Source of the DNA: Muribaculaceae bacterium
GTDB lineage: Bacteria > Bacteroidota > Bacteroidia > Bacteroidales > Muribaculaceae
Assembly (NCBI GenBank): GCA_016292745.1
Contig: JAEDFO010000012.1
Coordinates: forward strand, 1 to 46,417
DNA: 46,417 nucleotides
Direction: 5' to 3'
Below the pieces are notes generated by a model that was not told where the DNA came from, did not search any database, and saw nothing but the letters and a program-made list of their open reading frames with translations. This document shows, one piece after another, positions 1 to 7,244 of this stretch. The position numbers were made by a program, and so were the translations under genes. Within the stretch, counting starts at the first letter, position 1. Every line of letters begins with the position of its first letter.

Positions 1-19
1 AGCTGATACACCAATGGCT

Positions 20-1162
20 TTAATTGTAGCTTTTGAAATGGCCATACTTTAGCTTTTCATTAATGGTTTGCTCCTCAAAACTAACATCAAAAATGACATG
101 GAGTTTAGCTTCCAACTGCTTCTTGATGGCTCTTGTTTTTTCTGTGAGAGTGTGAGATGGTAAGTCCAATTGAAAGTCATACTTCTGAATGGCAGGAACT
201 ATCTCATCAAGCATCTGGCAAAATATGTCAAATGTATCTTCAACGTGAAAATATTGTATGTTTATAGAGTGGTCTCTCCTATCTCCACAGCCTATATATG
301 TATTCCCTTTGGCAATCTTGAGTGTAGACAAGAAGTCTGCAAACAATCCATCTAACTTCCTCTTTACTTCATCTGAAAGATTGGTCTCAGGATAGGAGTA
401 GAATGAGCAGCAGAGGTCAAAATAGTCCTCGCATTGTACGACATCGGCCGAAATAGATAGTTCCCAAACATCTTCAACAATGTATATTATCTGAAGATAT
501 GCTTCTTTCTCTTCCTTATATATTCTAAGATTGAAGTGCTCCGTGTAAACTTTGTTCCATCTGCCATTACAACACTCCAACTGAAGCTTTGACTTAACTC
601 CATCCAAGTAATAACACATTTCATCAAACGTCGTAATATGCGGTTCTTTGGTATAAAACCATACCAATGGCTTTATTTTGGACTGCGTAATGTCAATCAG
701 CGTACAGATTCCATCATAGGCATATTTTATAGTAATTGGAACGTCAAGGCCATTGCCACATTTCATCAATGTGGGCTCAAATCCCTCATATTCAAGATAC
801 ACAGCAAGGTAGGATGCAAAAGACCTAATGCTTAATGCATTTTCATCAAATTTGCCATCAAAGAGATACAAGAGTCGAAAGCAATCTTCATGTGTAGCAC
901 CAAAACCATTGTCAGGTAAAAGCTGCATTTTGAAATGATGAACATGATTGTTTTTATCTCGAAATACAATCTCTACCTCAGTACATCCATCATAAGTATT
1001 ATAGGTTAGAGATATGTCATTTTCTGAGATACCATTCCATCGGTGCTTCAATATTTCCTCTCTCAGTTTAAAAAAATACTTGGAGAGTTTCTTTGAATTT
1101 TTACAGGCATAGTCCGGCACTTCGTGTTTAATAAATATTGGTGAATCTGGATTGGGTGTCAT
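20..1162 (-). CDS. Hypothetical protein, 380 aa, family not recognised
   Basis: I do not recognise this protein. It is a complete reading frame of 380 residues with ATG start at 1162 and TAA stop at 20-22. It is rich in Asp, Glu, Lys, Tyr and Cys, and has no signal peptide, transmembrane segment or obvious catalytic motif, so a soluble cytoplasmic protein is the simplest reading. Two stretches look weakly related (TYNTYDGCTEVEIVF near residue 55 and IKYAYDGICTLIDI near residue 145), hinting at an internal duplication. Base composition is clearly more AT-rich than the DNA after 2.6 kb, as are the two genes upstream on the same strand, which suggests an accessory or recently acquired patch. It lies 27 bases downstream of a small frameshifted reading frame and may share its transcript. 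Confidence is high that it is a gene, none for function. Confidence 0.7.
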   Translation of the reverse strand: MTPNPDSPIFIKHEVPDYACKNSKKLSKYFFKLREEILKHRWNGISENDISLTYNTYDGCTEVEIVFRDKNNHVHHFKMQLLPDNGFGATHEDCFRLLYLFDGKFDENALSIRSFASYLAVYLEYEGFEPTLMKCGNGLDVPITIKYAYDGICTLIDITQSKIKPLVWFYTKEPHITTFDEMCYYLDGVKSKLQLECCNGRWNKVYTEHFNLRIYKEEKEAYLQIIYIVEDVWELSISADVVQCEDYFDLCCSFYSYPETNLSDEVKRKLDGLFADFLSTLKIAKGNTYIGCGDRRDHSINIQYFHVEDTFDIFCQMLDEIVPAIQKYDFQLDLPSHTLTEKTRAIKKQLEAKLHVIFDVSFEEQTINEKLKYGHFKSYN

Positions 1163-1189
1163 ATGTTTATGTGTTGTGTAGTTACTTCT

Positions 1190-1515
1190 TCATGTATTCA
1201 TATTGGGATTGTTGGTGTCCTCTGTAAGTAGGACAGGCTCTATAAGATTGCTTATCTTGCGTTTCAGTTTCCACAGTAAAGGAGTGTCTTCAAAATAATC
1301 ATCGCTCATTCGTTCCACCACAAATGCAAATATAGCGAGATTCTGTGAGAAACAATCATTTGATGTTGAAAAAGCAGACTCGTAATGTTGTTAAAGTCGG
1401 TATTTTTATTGGTGGTACTTTTCCCTGAATCACCCAATAAAAAGTCCTCATATTCTATTGCCTGATTTTCAACCTGTTCTATTCCTTTTTTAAGTGTCAG
1501 GAAGAAAAAATCGGA
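1190..1515 (-). pseudogene. Small frameshifted gene (about 100 codons in two frames)
   Basis: This stretch holds two overlapping open frames on the minus strand that together read like one protein. The first is open from just after the SanA-like stop codon to a TGA at 1306-1308 and reads LKKGIEQVENQAIEYEDFLL and onward. The second is open from about 1390 to a TGA at 1190-1192 and reads FSTSNDCFSQNLAIFAFVVE, then MSDDYFEDTPLLWKLKRKIS and onward. Joining them needs a one-base step back (a -1 shift) somewhere around 1375-1392, as expected after a one-base deletion. No ATG is visible for the first part. An alternative is that only the last 39 codons, beginning with ATG at 1307-1309, are translated as a small protein directly before the 380-aa gene. 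I do not recognise the family. A sequencing error is also possible. Confidence 0.45.
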
Positions 1516-1518
1516 TAT

Positions 1519-2133
1519 TTAGTTGAAACTCACTATGTCGATAAACAATTTTACCCTTGCAAGAAACTCTCTTGAAATGTTCCGTATCTTCTTCTTTGCA
1601 ATGTTTGGCGTTGTAGCATTGAAAGCCACAGCTTGCAAGCCATAATATTCAGCAAGGAATATGGCTCTCTCATTATGGTACTTCTGTGAAATGATAGTGA
1701 TGCTTCCCAGGTTTTTTACATTCGTTATTGAATGCAGGGTGCGCGTCCCTTGATAGTCCAAAGTGATTAAGCTATCGGGTATTTCCTGCTTTATCAAAGA
1801 ATCTCTCATCGCAATCAATTCATTGCATCCTCCATTGCTTGAATAGTCACCTCCACTTGCTACAATCCTTTTGATTTTTCCGCTATGGTAAAGCGCTGCA
1901 GTGGCTTTGATTCTTTCATCAAAATAGTAGTTGTGTTCACCATTGGAAGTAATGGGAGAAGTACCTAATAACAGGCCAACTTCATTAAAGGGTATGTTTT
2001 GAACATCATTAAATGTCTTCCCCCTTGCGTTGATGCAAATCAACAGATAACAACTAAGAATAGTTATCAGAAGTATCGTTGCCAAGCATAGTAATATGAT
2101 TCTGTATTTTTTCTTTCTCATAGCTTTATCCAT
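1519..2133 (-). CDS. SanA/YdcF-like (DUF218 family) membrane protein
   Basis: The product is 204 residues, about the usual length for SanA-type proteins. A basic start (MRKKKYR) and a hydrophobic stretch at about residues 10-32 predict a single membrane anchor with the domain outside the cytoplasmic membrane. The domain carries family hallmarks: GLLLGTS near residue 52, an ERIKATAALYHSGKIKRIV block, an SGG motif, DYQGTRTLHS, and ISQKYHNERAIFLAEYYGL followed by AFNA. In Escherichia coli SanA contributes to envelope barrier function and vancomycin exclusion at high temperature; the biochemical activity of the family is poorly defined. Here I infer an envelope role only. Start at 2133 gives MDKAMRKKK; an internal ATG four codons later is equally plausible. 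The gene sits in the AT-rich patch and has no clear partner apart from the decayed frame just downstream. Confidence 0.8.
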   Translation of the reverse strand: MDKAMRKKKYRIILLCLATILLITILSCYLLICINARGKTFNDVQNIPFNEVGLLLGTSPITSNGEHNYYFDERIKATAALYHSGKIKRIVASGGDYSSNGGCNELIAMRDSLIKQEIPDSLITLDYQGTRTLHSITNVKNLGSITIISQKYHNERAIFLAEYYGLQAVAFNATTPNIAKKKIRNISREFLARVKLFIDIVSFN

Positions 2134-2249
2134 TCGTTACTCTTATGTATTTCTCAAAAAGTCTGTGATTATAAAGATTGAGTATTTGCCTGTTTTTGTT
2201 TATGTATTAGCGTGTTCATGTCATCCGATGCCGAGCATCGGGGGTAAAC

Positions 2250-2283
2250 AACAAGAGAGCTGCATTGCTGCAACTCTCTTGTT
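2250..2283 (-). terminator. Hairpin downstream of tRNA-Phe
   Basis: A 10-bp inverted repeat (AACAAGAGAG at 2250-2259 with CTCTCTTGTT at 2274-2283) begins three bases past the tRNA 3' end on the minus strand and is followed by a short T-rich run, so it probably ends the tRNA transcript. A second small hairpin (CCGATGC at 2225-2231 with GCATCGG at 2235-2241) follows without a U tract. Confidence 0.6.
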
Positions 2284-2285
2284 TG

Positions 2286-2358
2286 TGGTACCACCAGGAA
2301 TCGAACCGGGGACACAAGGATTTTCAGTCCTTTGCTCTACCAACTGAGCTATGGCACC
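2286..2358 (-). tRNA. tRNA-Phe (anticodon GAA)
   Basis: Read on the minus strand, 73 bases fold as a standard cloverleaf. The acceptor stem is GGTGCCA with TGGTACC (one G-U pair) and discriminator A. The D arm is GCTC/GAGC, the anticodon stem AAGGA/TCCTT encloses loop CTGAAAA, giving anticodon GAA, and the T loop is TTCGATT. The T stem CCCGG/CCTGG contains one C-U mismatch. CCA is not encoded. It decodes phenylalanine UUC/UUU codons. A promoter-like element lies 21 bases upstream and a hairpin follows, so it is probably a single-gene transcript. Confidence 0.95.
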
Positions 2359-2378
2359 ATTTGGCTTGTTTGCGAGTG

Positions 2379-2409
2379 CAAAGTTAATGCAAGTTTTTTG
2401 ATTCTGCAA
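2379..2409 (-). promoter_or_regulatory. Predicted promoter of tRNA-Phe
   Basis: On the minus strand TTG (2407-2409), a 20-base spacer, then TAACTTTG (2379-2386) match the Bacteroidetes -33/-7 consensus TTTG / TAnnTTTG. The expected start of transcription falls about 15 bases before the tRNA. Confidence 0.6.
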
Positions 2410-2547
2410 GAGTTTTGTACGAAAAAACTGCATTTTTCGTCAAAAATCCTTCCCAGAAGCCTGTTAAACGCCTCAGCTCTCCTTCGATACCAGTAATTGC
2501 CGTCGCATTATTGTCGCACGTAGCGGCAACTTTTCGGTGGCACGGTA

Positions 2548-2577
2548 TTTGCTGAAACAGAAAAATGCGTATTTTTG
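2548..2577 (+). promoter_or_regulatory. Predicted promoter of the COG0523 GTPase gene
   Basis: TTTG at 2548-2551, 18 bases, then TATTTTTG at 2570-2577 match the Bacteroidetes consensus. The start codon is 27 bases further on at 2605. No convincing metal-regulator operator was recognised by eye. Confidence 0.5.
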
Positions 2578-2604
2578 TAATTCTAAGAAATTGATTTTTT
2601 TGAA

Positions 2605-3891
2605 ATGGAAAACAAAGAGATTCCTATACTGCTCCTGACCGGTTATCTCGGCAGTGGAAAGACTACACTCGTCAACCATATCCTCGCTAACGAAAAAGGC
2701 ATCAAGTTTGCCGTAATTGTCAACGACATTGGCGAAGTCAACATCGATGCCACCCTTATTCAGAAGGGTGGTGTGGTAGGAAAGAAGGACGACAGCCTCG
2801 TGGCCTTGCAGAATGGCTGCATATGCTGTACTCTGAAGATGGACCTCGTGCAGCAAATCTACGATATCACCCGAATGCAAAAGTTCGACTATATAGTAAT
2901 CGAGGCCAGTGGAATATGCGAGCCTGAGCCGATTGCACAGACCATCTGCTCCATCCGTCGCATGGACCCGCGTATCACCCGTTTCGGGGTGCCGCGTCTC
3001 GACAGCATCGTGACAGTGGTCGATGCTCTGCGCTTGCAGAGCGAGTTTGCCTGCGGTGATAGCCTCACCAAGAAGAACATCGGCGAGGAGGATATCGAGA
3101 ACCTCATCATCCAGCAAATCGAGTTCTGCAACGTGATTCTGCTCAACAAGGTGTCGGAAGTGAGCGCCGAAGAACTGGCGCGCATCAAGGCAATTCTGAA
3201 GGTTATTCAGCCCGATGCCACCGTTATCGAGGCCGATTATGCCAACGTGGAGCTCGAGGCGTTGCTCAACACCAATGCCTTCAACTTTGGCCGCACTGCT
3301 GTTTCGGCGGGTTGGGTGCGCGAAATAGAGCGTCGTGCCACCGCCGAAGAAGAAGCCCGTGCAAAGAACCCTTATGCATTCCATGACCACGACGACCACG
3401 ATGATGACCACCATCATCACCACCACGATGATGACGATGATGATGACCACGATGAGCAAGAAGGCCACCACGAACATCATCACCACCATCACCACCATCA
3501 CGACCACGAAGGAGGCGAGGTCGAGGAGTATGGCATCGGAACTTTCGTTTACTATCGTCGTCCGGGATTCGACCTTAACAAGTTCGACCATTTCGTAGCC
3601 ACAAAGTGGCCTAAAAACGTTATCCGGGCCAAGGGTGTGTGCTATTTCTCGAAAAACCGCGACATGTCGTATCTGTTCGAGCAGGCCGGCGTGCAGAAAA
3701 AACTCACCGAGGCTGGACAGTGGTATGCCACTGCACCCGAAGAGGACCTTATACAGATGATGCAGCAAGAGCCCGACCTGATGCGCGACTGGGACGAGAA
3801 ATATGGCGACCGAATGATAAAGATTGTGTTTATCGGCCAGCATCTCGACGGTAAGCAGCTTGCACGCGAGCTCGACGCTTGCCTGGAATAA
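2605..3891 (+). CDS. CobW/COG0523-family G3E GTPase with His-rich metal-binding segment
   Basis: A 428-residue GTPase of the CobW / COG0523 (ZNG1-like) family of metallochaperones, which use GTP binding to deliver or insert metals, often zinc, into client proteins in the cytoplasm. The Walker A loop GYLGSGKTT is at residues 13-21. The family-specific metal-binding CICC motif follows at about residue 73, with VNDIGEVNID and the base-recognition LLNKVSE later in the G domain. Residues about 260-302 are a very long run of His and Asp, a feature of metal-storing members. A CobW C-terminal domain begins near FVYYRRPGFD. A promoter-like element precedes the gene and a DUF2851 gene follows 16 bases after the stop, probably on the same transcript. 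The metal and client protein cannot be read from the sequence; zinc is the best guess from the family. Confidence 0.88.
   Translation: MENKEIPILLLTGYLGSGKTTLVNHILANEKGIKFAVIVNDIGEVNIDATLIQKGGVVGKKDDSLVALQNGCICCTLKMDLVQQIYDITRMQKFDYIVIEASGICEPEPIAQTICSIRRMDPRITRFGVPRLDSIVTVVDALRLQSEFACGDSLTKKNIGEEDIENLIIQQIEFCNVILLNKVSEVSAEELARIKAILKVIQPDATVIEADYANVELEALLNTNAFNFGRTAVSAGWVREIERRATAEEEARAKNPYAFHDHDDHDDDHHHHHHDDDDDDDHDEQEGHHEHHHHHHHHHDHEGGEVEEYGIGTFVYYRRPGFDLNKFDHFVATKWPKNVIRAKGVCYFSKNRDMSYLFEQAGVQKKLTEAGQWYATAPEEDLIQMMQQEPDLMRDWDEKYGDRMIKIVFIGQHLDGKQLARELDACLE
3382..3510 (+). repeat. Low-complexity CAC/CAT/GAC/GAT codon tract (poly-His/Asp)
   Basis: About 43 codons within the COG0523 GTPase consist almost only of His and Asp/Glu codons (CAC, CAT, GAC, GAT, GAA), encoding runs of up to nine His in a row. 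Such near-trinucleotide repeats can change length by slippage in units of whole codons, which would alter metal-binding capacity without breaking the frame. The same repeat creates long spurious open frames on both strands. Confidence 0.85.
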
Positions 3892-3907
3892 ATTTCCTAT
3901 ATTGTAT

Positions 3908-5194
3908 ATGGTTGAGAAACTGATGCAATATGTGTGGCAACACCGTCTGTGGGACTCCGCAGGGCTTGTTACCAACGATGGCCGCAAAATCTCGGTCATC
4001 GACACCGGTTTGCTCAACACCGATTCCGGCCCCGACTTCTTCAACGCCAAGATTAATATCGGTGGCGAGATGTGGGCGGGGAATGTGGAGATTCATCTGC
4101 GCGCATCCGATTGGCGCCGGCATCATCACGACACCGACAAGGCCTACGACTCGGTGGTGCTCCATGTGGTGGCGAAGGACGATTGTCCGGTCTACCGCAG
4201 CAACGGTGAGCGCATAGCGCAGTGCGTTATGCAGGTGTCGCCGCATTTCAGCGAGCGCTACCATCAGTTAGTCGATGCCGACAACGAGTTGCCGTGTGCC
4301 TCGGCAATAGCGCAGGTGCCGTCAATACATATCACCGAATGGATTGAGGCGCTCACCTTCGAGCGGATGCATGCCAAGGTCGACCATATCAACGAGCTGC
4401 TCGGCTCATTTGCCGGAAGTTGGGAAGATGTGTGCTATGTGATGCTTGCCCGCAACCTCGGTTTCGGCATCAACGGTGATGCCTTCGAGCGGCTGGCGCG
4501 CCGCACACCGTTGAGGCTGATAGGCAAGCACAGCGATTCGCTTTTCCAGATTGAGGCGTTGATGTTCGGCCAGGCTGGAATGCTCAATGCCGACACCAAT
4601 CCGCAGGACGAATACTACCAGCAGCTGTGCAAGGAGTATGCCTTCCTGGCCAATAAGTTCTCACTTACGCCCATGGGCGGCTCAACCTGGCGATTCTTCC
4701 GCATACGTCCGCAGAGTTTCCCGTATCGCCGCATTGCTATGCTGGCGCAGCTGCTCCACGGCGGGTTCCGCTTTTTCACCGACATTATCGAAGCCCCCGA
4801 CGAGGCTGCCCTGCGACACCTGTTCGACATTGAGCTGTCGGGCTATTGGGCTTCGCACTATGCCTTCGGAAAGCCGTCGACCGGCAATGCAAGGGCCCTC
4901 AGCAATCAGTCGGTAGATATTCTGCTCATCAACACCGTGGCGCCTCTATACTATGCCTACGGCGAACGCATCGGCTCGTACGAAACCACCGACCGAGCCA
5001 TCGACTTGCTGTCGCACCTGCGTCCAGAGCACAATTCAATCGTTGAAATGTTTGCACGCAGTGGCATCCGTGCTGACAACGCTATGATGTCGCAGGCACT
5101 CATCCAGCTGCGTCGCCAGTATTGCGAGGCGCGCAAATGCATCTATTGCCGCATTGGCCATCAGTTATTGGCCAAGGCTGCATCACAGCCATAA
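3908..5194 (+). CDS. DUF2851 family protein
   Basis: A 428-residue protein that I assign to DUF2851, a family common in Bacteroidetes and without a proven function. Recognisable features are the opening MVEKLMQYVWQHRLW, then NTDSGPDFFNAKI and GNVEIHLRASDWRRHHHD, where conserved acidic and His residues resemble a nuclease-like or metal-binding site. The start at 3908 was chosen over the longer open frame because it begins with the expected family N terminus and avoids overlap with the upstream GTPase. It lies 16 bases after that gene and is probably cotranscribed. Its stop is 11 bases from the stop of the convergent S24 repressor. No signal peptide or membrane segment is seen. Confidence 0.82.
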   Translation: MVEKLMQYVWQHRLWDSAGLVTNDGRKISVIDTGLLNTDSGPDFFNAKINIGGEMWAGNVEIHLRASDWRRHHHDTDKAYDSVVLHVVAKDDCPVYRSNGERIAQCVMQVSPHFSERYHQLVDADNELPCASAIAQVPSIHITEWIEALTFERMHAKVDHINELLGSFAGSWEDVCYVMLARNLGFGINGDAFERLARRTPLRLIGKHSDSLFQIEALMFGQAGMLNADTNPQDEYYQQLCKEYAFLANKFSLTPMGGSTWRFFRIRPQSFPYRRIAMLAQLLHGGFRFFTDIIEAPDEAALRHLFDIELSGYWASHYAFGKPSTGNARALSNQSVDILLINTVAPLYYAYGERIGSYETTDRAIDLLSHLRPEHNSIVEMFARSGIRADNAMMSQALIQLRRQYCEARKCIYCRIGHQLLAKAASQP

Positions 5195-5205
5195 TGGCAG
5201 ATAAG

Positions 5206-5919
5206 TTACATGCGGGTATCGATGTGCAGAATGTTGTGCACAAACATCATCTCGCGTATGTCGCGGCGCATCACCTCCATGTCGTCGTAGTTGGGATTTG
5301 CGCTGCGCAAGGTAACCATTTCAGGGTTTTCGTGCTTGCGCACATACTTCACCAGCCGGTAATCGTCGAGCAGAAGCACATAAATCTGACCCCAGAACAG
5401 TAGCGACGGGTTTTGCAGCTCGCGGATTGCCAGATAGTCGCCGTTGTTGATAACCGGGCACATGCTGTCGCCGCTCACGCGCACTATGCGGCAATCGTCG
5501 GGGATGGAAGGAATGTCGACTGTCCCGATTATATTATCGTTTGCAAACATCATCGAGCGCGACATCGGCCCGGCCGTGACATCGATGTCGTATACCGGTG
5601 TGCCACGTTTTGTCGGAATCACCGAGATAGGCTCGTTGATGGTAAGGGTGGGGATTCCCGGTTTGGCATAAGGCGTTTCGGTGCCGTCGCGCAGCCATTG
5701 CTTCGATACTCCTGTGCTCACCACAATGCGGTTGAGCAGCGATTCGCCTATAGGCAGCTTGCCGTTGAGGTGTTTCGACAGGTTCGATGGATTGATGCCG
5801 ATTCGCCGCGCAAAATCGAGTTGTGAGCCACCGCTTTGCGTAATCAGATAGCGTACACGGCTGACGATTTCCTTGTTGTCGGGCTTTACGATGATGGGTT
5901 CGGGGTTGGGTGTATCCAT
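5206..5919 (-). CDS. LexA-like XRE/S24 transcriptional repressor
   Basis: A 237-residue regulator with an N-terminal helix-turn-helix (about residues 20-60, including LDFARRIGINPSNLSKHL) and a C-terminal peptidase S24 domain. The catalytic Ser is in VSGDSMCPV at about residue 152 and the Lys in RLVKYVRKH at about residue 191. A VTAGP sequence near residue 115 has the Ala-Gly pair at which such repressors cut themselves. Proteins of this architecture (CI/LexA class) repress genes until DNA damage or RecA-like signals trigger self-cleavage; many sit in prophages, but this one stands alone among chromosomal genes. Its upstream region contains a 16-bp inverted repeat that could be the downstream terminator of the GH43 gene, its own operator, or both. 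Target genes cannot be read from the window. Confidence 0.88.
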   Translation of the reverse strand: MDTPNPEPIIVKPDNKEIVSRVRYLITQSGGSQLDFARRIGINPSNLSKHLNGKLPIGESLLNRIVVSTGVSKQWLRDGTETPYAKPGIPTLTINEPISVIPTKRGTPVYDIDVTAGPMSRSMMFANDNIIGTVDIPSIPDDCRIVRVSGDSMCPVINNGDYLAIRELQNPSLLFWGQIYVLLLDDYRLVKYVRKHENPEMVTLRSANPNYDDMEVMRRDIREMMFVHNILHIDTRM

Positions 5920-5973
5920 AGCTTTTCAGTGTTTCGTTGATGATTATATGGGATATTGCATTAATTTTGGGTG

Positions 5974-6020
5974 CAAGATAGTAAAAAGTTGGCATTTCTA
6001 CAACGAAATGCCAACTTTTT
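5974..6020 (-). terminator. 16-bp inverted repeat: GH43 terminator overlapping the S24 repressor promoter
   Basis: A perfect 16-bp inverted repeat (5983-5998 with 6005-6020, loop of six bases) has A/T tracts on both flanks, so it can act as a terminator for the GH43 gene whose stop is at 6047. The same DNA carries, on the minus strand, TTG at 6001-6003, a 20-base spacer and TATCTTG at 5974-5980, a relaxed match to the promoter consensus for the S24 repressor. The repeat thus lies between the two promoter elements, where a dimeric repressor would bind. Both uses are inference. Confidence 0.6.
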
Positions 6021-6046
6021 GACCAAAAACTTCAGTTGAAGGAATC

Positions 6047-7087
6047 CTATTTGTCGAACGTCGGTGCTTCGGCCGAAATCGAAGGGGTGCCGTTAACAAT
6101 GTAAGGCCAGCCGTCGTCGGTCCACTTCACCAGGTCGAGCATGCCTTGCCTCCCCTTACTGGGATTGTTGATTTCGTAGGCGTGATACACCATCCACGTC
6201 TGTCCCTTGTCGTCCTCAACGAGTCCGGCATTATGTCCAGGTCCCGAGAATCGGCTGTTTCGGTCGAGCACGAGGTTGAAACCGTTGTCGAGCATCTTCA
6301 CCCCTTTGCCATCGACGTAAGGCCCGAGAATATTCTTCGAGCGGCCCACCACGGTGCGATATGTGCTGTTTGCACCGCCCGAGAAGTCACCGGTCGAAGC
6401 AAATAGATAGTAGTAATCGCCGCGTTTCCATATGTTTGTGCCTTCGTATGCGTTTCCGGCCACCTGTTGCATGGTTTCCTTCTTCACTGTTATCTTGCAA
6501 TTGTCGTCTACATCGAGTTCAACGGCGTAGATTCCGCGGAAACTTCCCCAGAACAGATACGATTTGCCCTCGGCCTCGTAGTAGAATTGGTCGATACTCT
6601 GCTCGACGTTGAACGGGCGGCTGTCGATAAGCAGACCCTGGTCGACGAATGGGCCGGTGGGCTTGTCGCAGGTGGCATATCCTATGGTGCTCAGCCACAC
6701 ATCGCCGAACCACATGGTGTAGAACACCACATATTTCCCCTTGATGTATCTGATTTCCGGAGCCCAGAAGTCGGCGGTGCGGCCGTTGCGTTCAAGTTTC
6801 GGCCGGGTGGCGTCGCTGAAAATCTTCCCCTCATATTGCCAGTCAACAAGGTTTGCCGATGAATATATGGCGTATCCGCCGCCGGTGGTATACAGGTAGA
6901 ATCGGCCGTCGTCGGCACGAATCACCGACGGGTCGGGAGCGTCGGCATGGATTACAGGATTCATATACGATGGAGTGCCGGGCTTTGCGGGCGGCTGCGG
7001 AGTGCCGGGAGTGTCGCTTGAATTGCCACAGGCTTGTGCTGTTGTGCACAACAGCGTCATTATTAGCGCAATAACAGTTGATTTCAT
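6047..7087 (-). CDS. Glycoside hydrolase family 43 lipoprotein (arabinanase / arabinofuranosidase-like)
   Basis: A 346-residue secreted enzyme of the GH43 five-bladed beta-propeller family. Residues 1-20 form a lipoprotein-type signal ending in AQAC, followed by a Pro/Gly/Thr linker. The catalytic domain starts with NPVIHADAPDPSVIRADDGR, where DPS holds the general-base Asp. DFWAPEIRY carries the conserved Trp-Ala-Pro-Glu motif (usual in the family; its Glu is not the general acid), and the sequence AYEGTNIWKRGDYYYLF contains the likely general-acid Glu. Most characterised relatives cleave arabinan or arabinofuranosyl/xylosyl links. The gene is transcribed away from the regulator and SusCD genes, sharing a 157-base intergenic region, so it is probably part of the same polysaccharide locus. 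The exact substrate is not decided by sequence. Confidence 0.85.
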   Translation of the reverse strand: MKSTVIALIMTLLCTTAQACGNSSDTPGTPQPPAKPGTPSYMNPVIHADAPDPSVIRADDGRFYLYTTGGGYAIYSSANLVDWQYEGKIFSDATRPKLERNGRTADFWAPEIRYIKGKYVVFYTMWFGDVWLSTIGYATCDKPTGPFVDQGLLIDSRPFNVEQSIDQFYYEAEGKSYLFWGSFRGIYAVELDVDDNCKITVKKETMQQVAGNAYEGTNIWKRGDYYYLFASTGDFSGGANSTYRTVVGRSKNILGPYVDGKGVKMLDNGFNLVLDRNSRFSGPGHNAGLVEDDKGQTWMVYHAYEINNPSKGRQGMLDLVKWTDDGWPYIVNGTPSISAEAPTFDK

Positions 7088-7119
7088 TGATTGTTGTTAT
7101 AGGTTGGTTAATGATATTG

Positions 7120-7150
7120 TAAAGATACTGCTAAATTCCTTTATTTCCAA
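7120..7150 (-). promoter_or_regulatory. Predicted promoter of the GH43 gene
   Basis: On the minus strand TTG (7148-7150), 20 bases, then TATCTTTA (7120-7127) fit the Bacteroidetes consensus with one mismatch at the last base. It sits in the divergent intergenic region shared with the DUF6377-type regulator gene. Confidence 0.5.
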
Positions 7151-7244
7151 ATGCCTGACGACGCTGCACTTTTTGTTTTGTCCAATAATTTGCAAAAATG
7201 GAATAAAAAGCATAATTTCGCATTGAAACCCTATTTTCAGGTAT

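Noticed and set aside
1327..1355. Promoter-like TTG-N18-TATATTTG on the minus strand before the 39-codon frame
   Set aside because: It matches consensus but lies inside the frame that continues the decayed gene, so it may be chance; I kept it as support for an alternative reading only.
2221..2433. Short open frames across the tRNA-Phe region on both strands
   Set aside because: They are translations of the tRNA gene and its flanks, a well-known source of spurious proteins.
3382..3510. Short-period repeat resembling a CRISPR-like or tandem array
   Set aside because: It is a codon-level low-complexity tract inside one reading frame without spacer structure.
2473..4050. Long minus-strand open frame of 525 codons across the COG0523 gene
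   Set aside because: It is the antisense shadow of the His/Asp codon tract and of a GC-rich gene; the translation has Val/Ile/Met runs and no family features, and the plus-strand protein is clearly real.
5206..5919. Idea that the S24 repressor marks a prophage
   Set aside because: Neighbours on both sides are ordinary chromosomal genes and no integrase, structural or lysis genes are within several kilobases.
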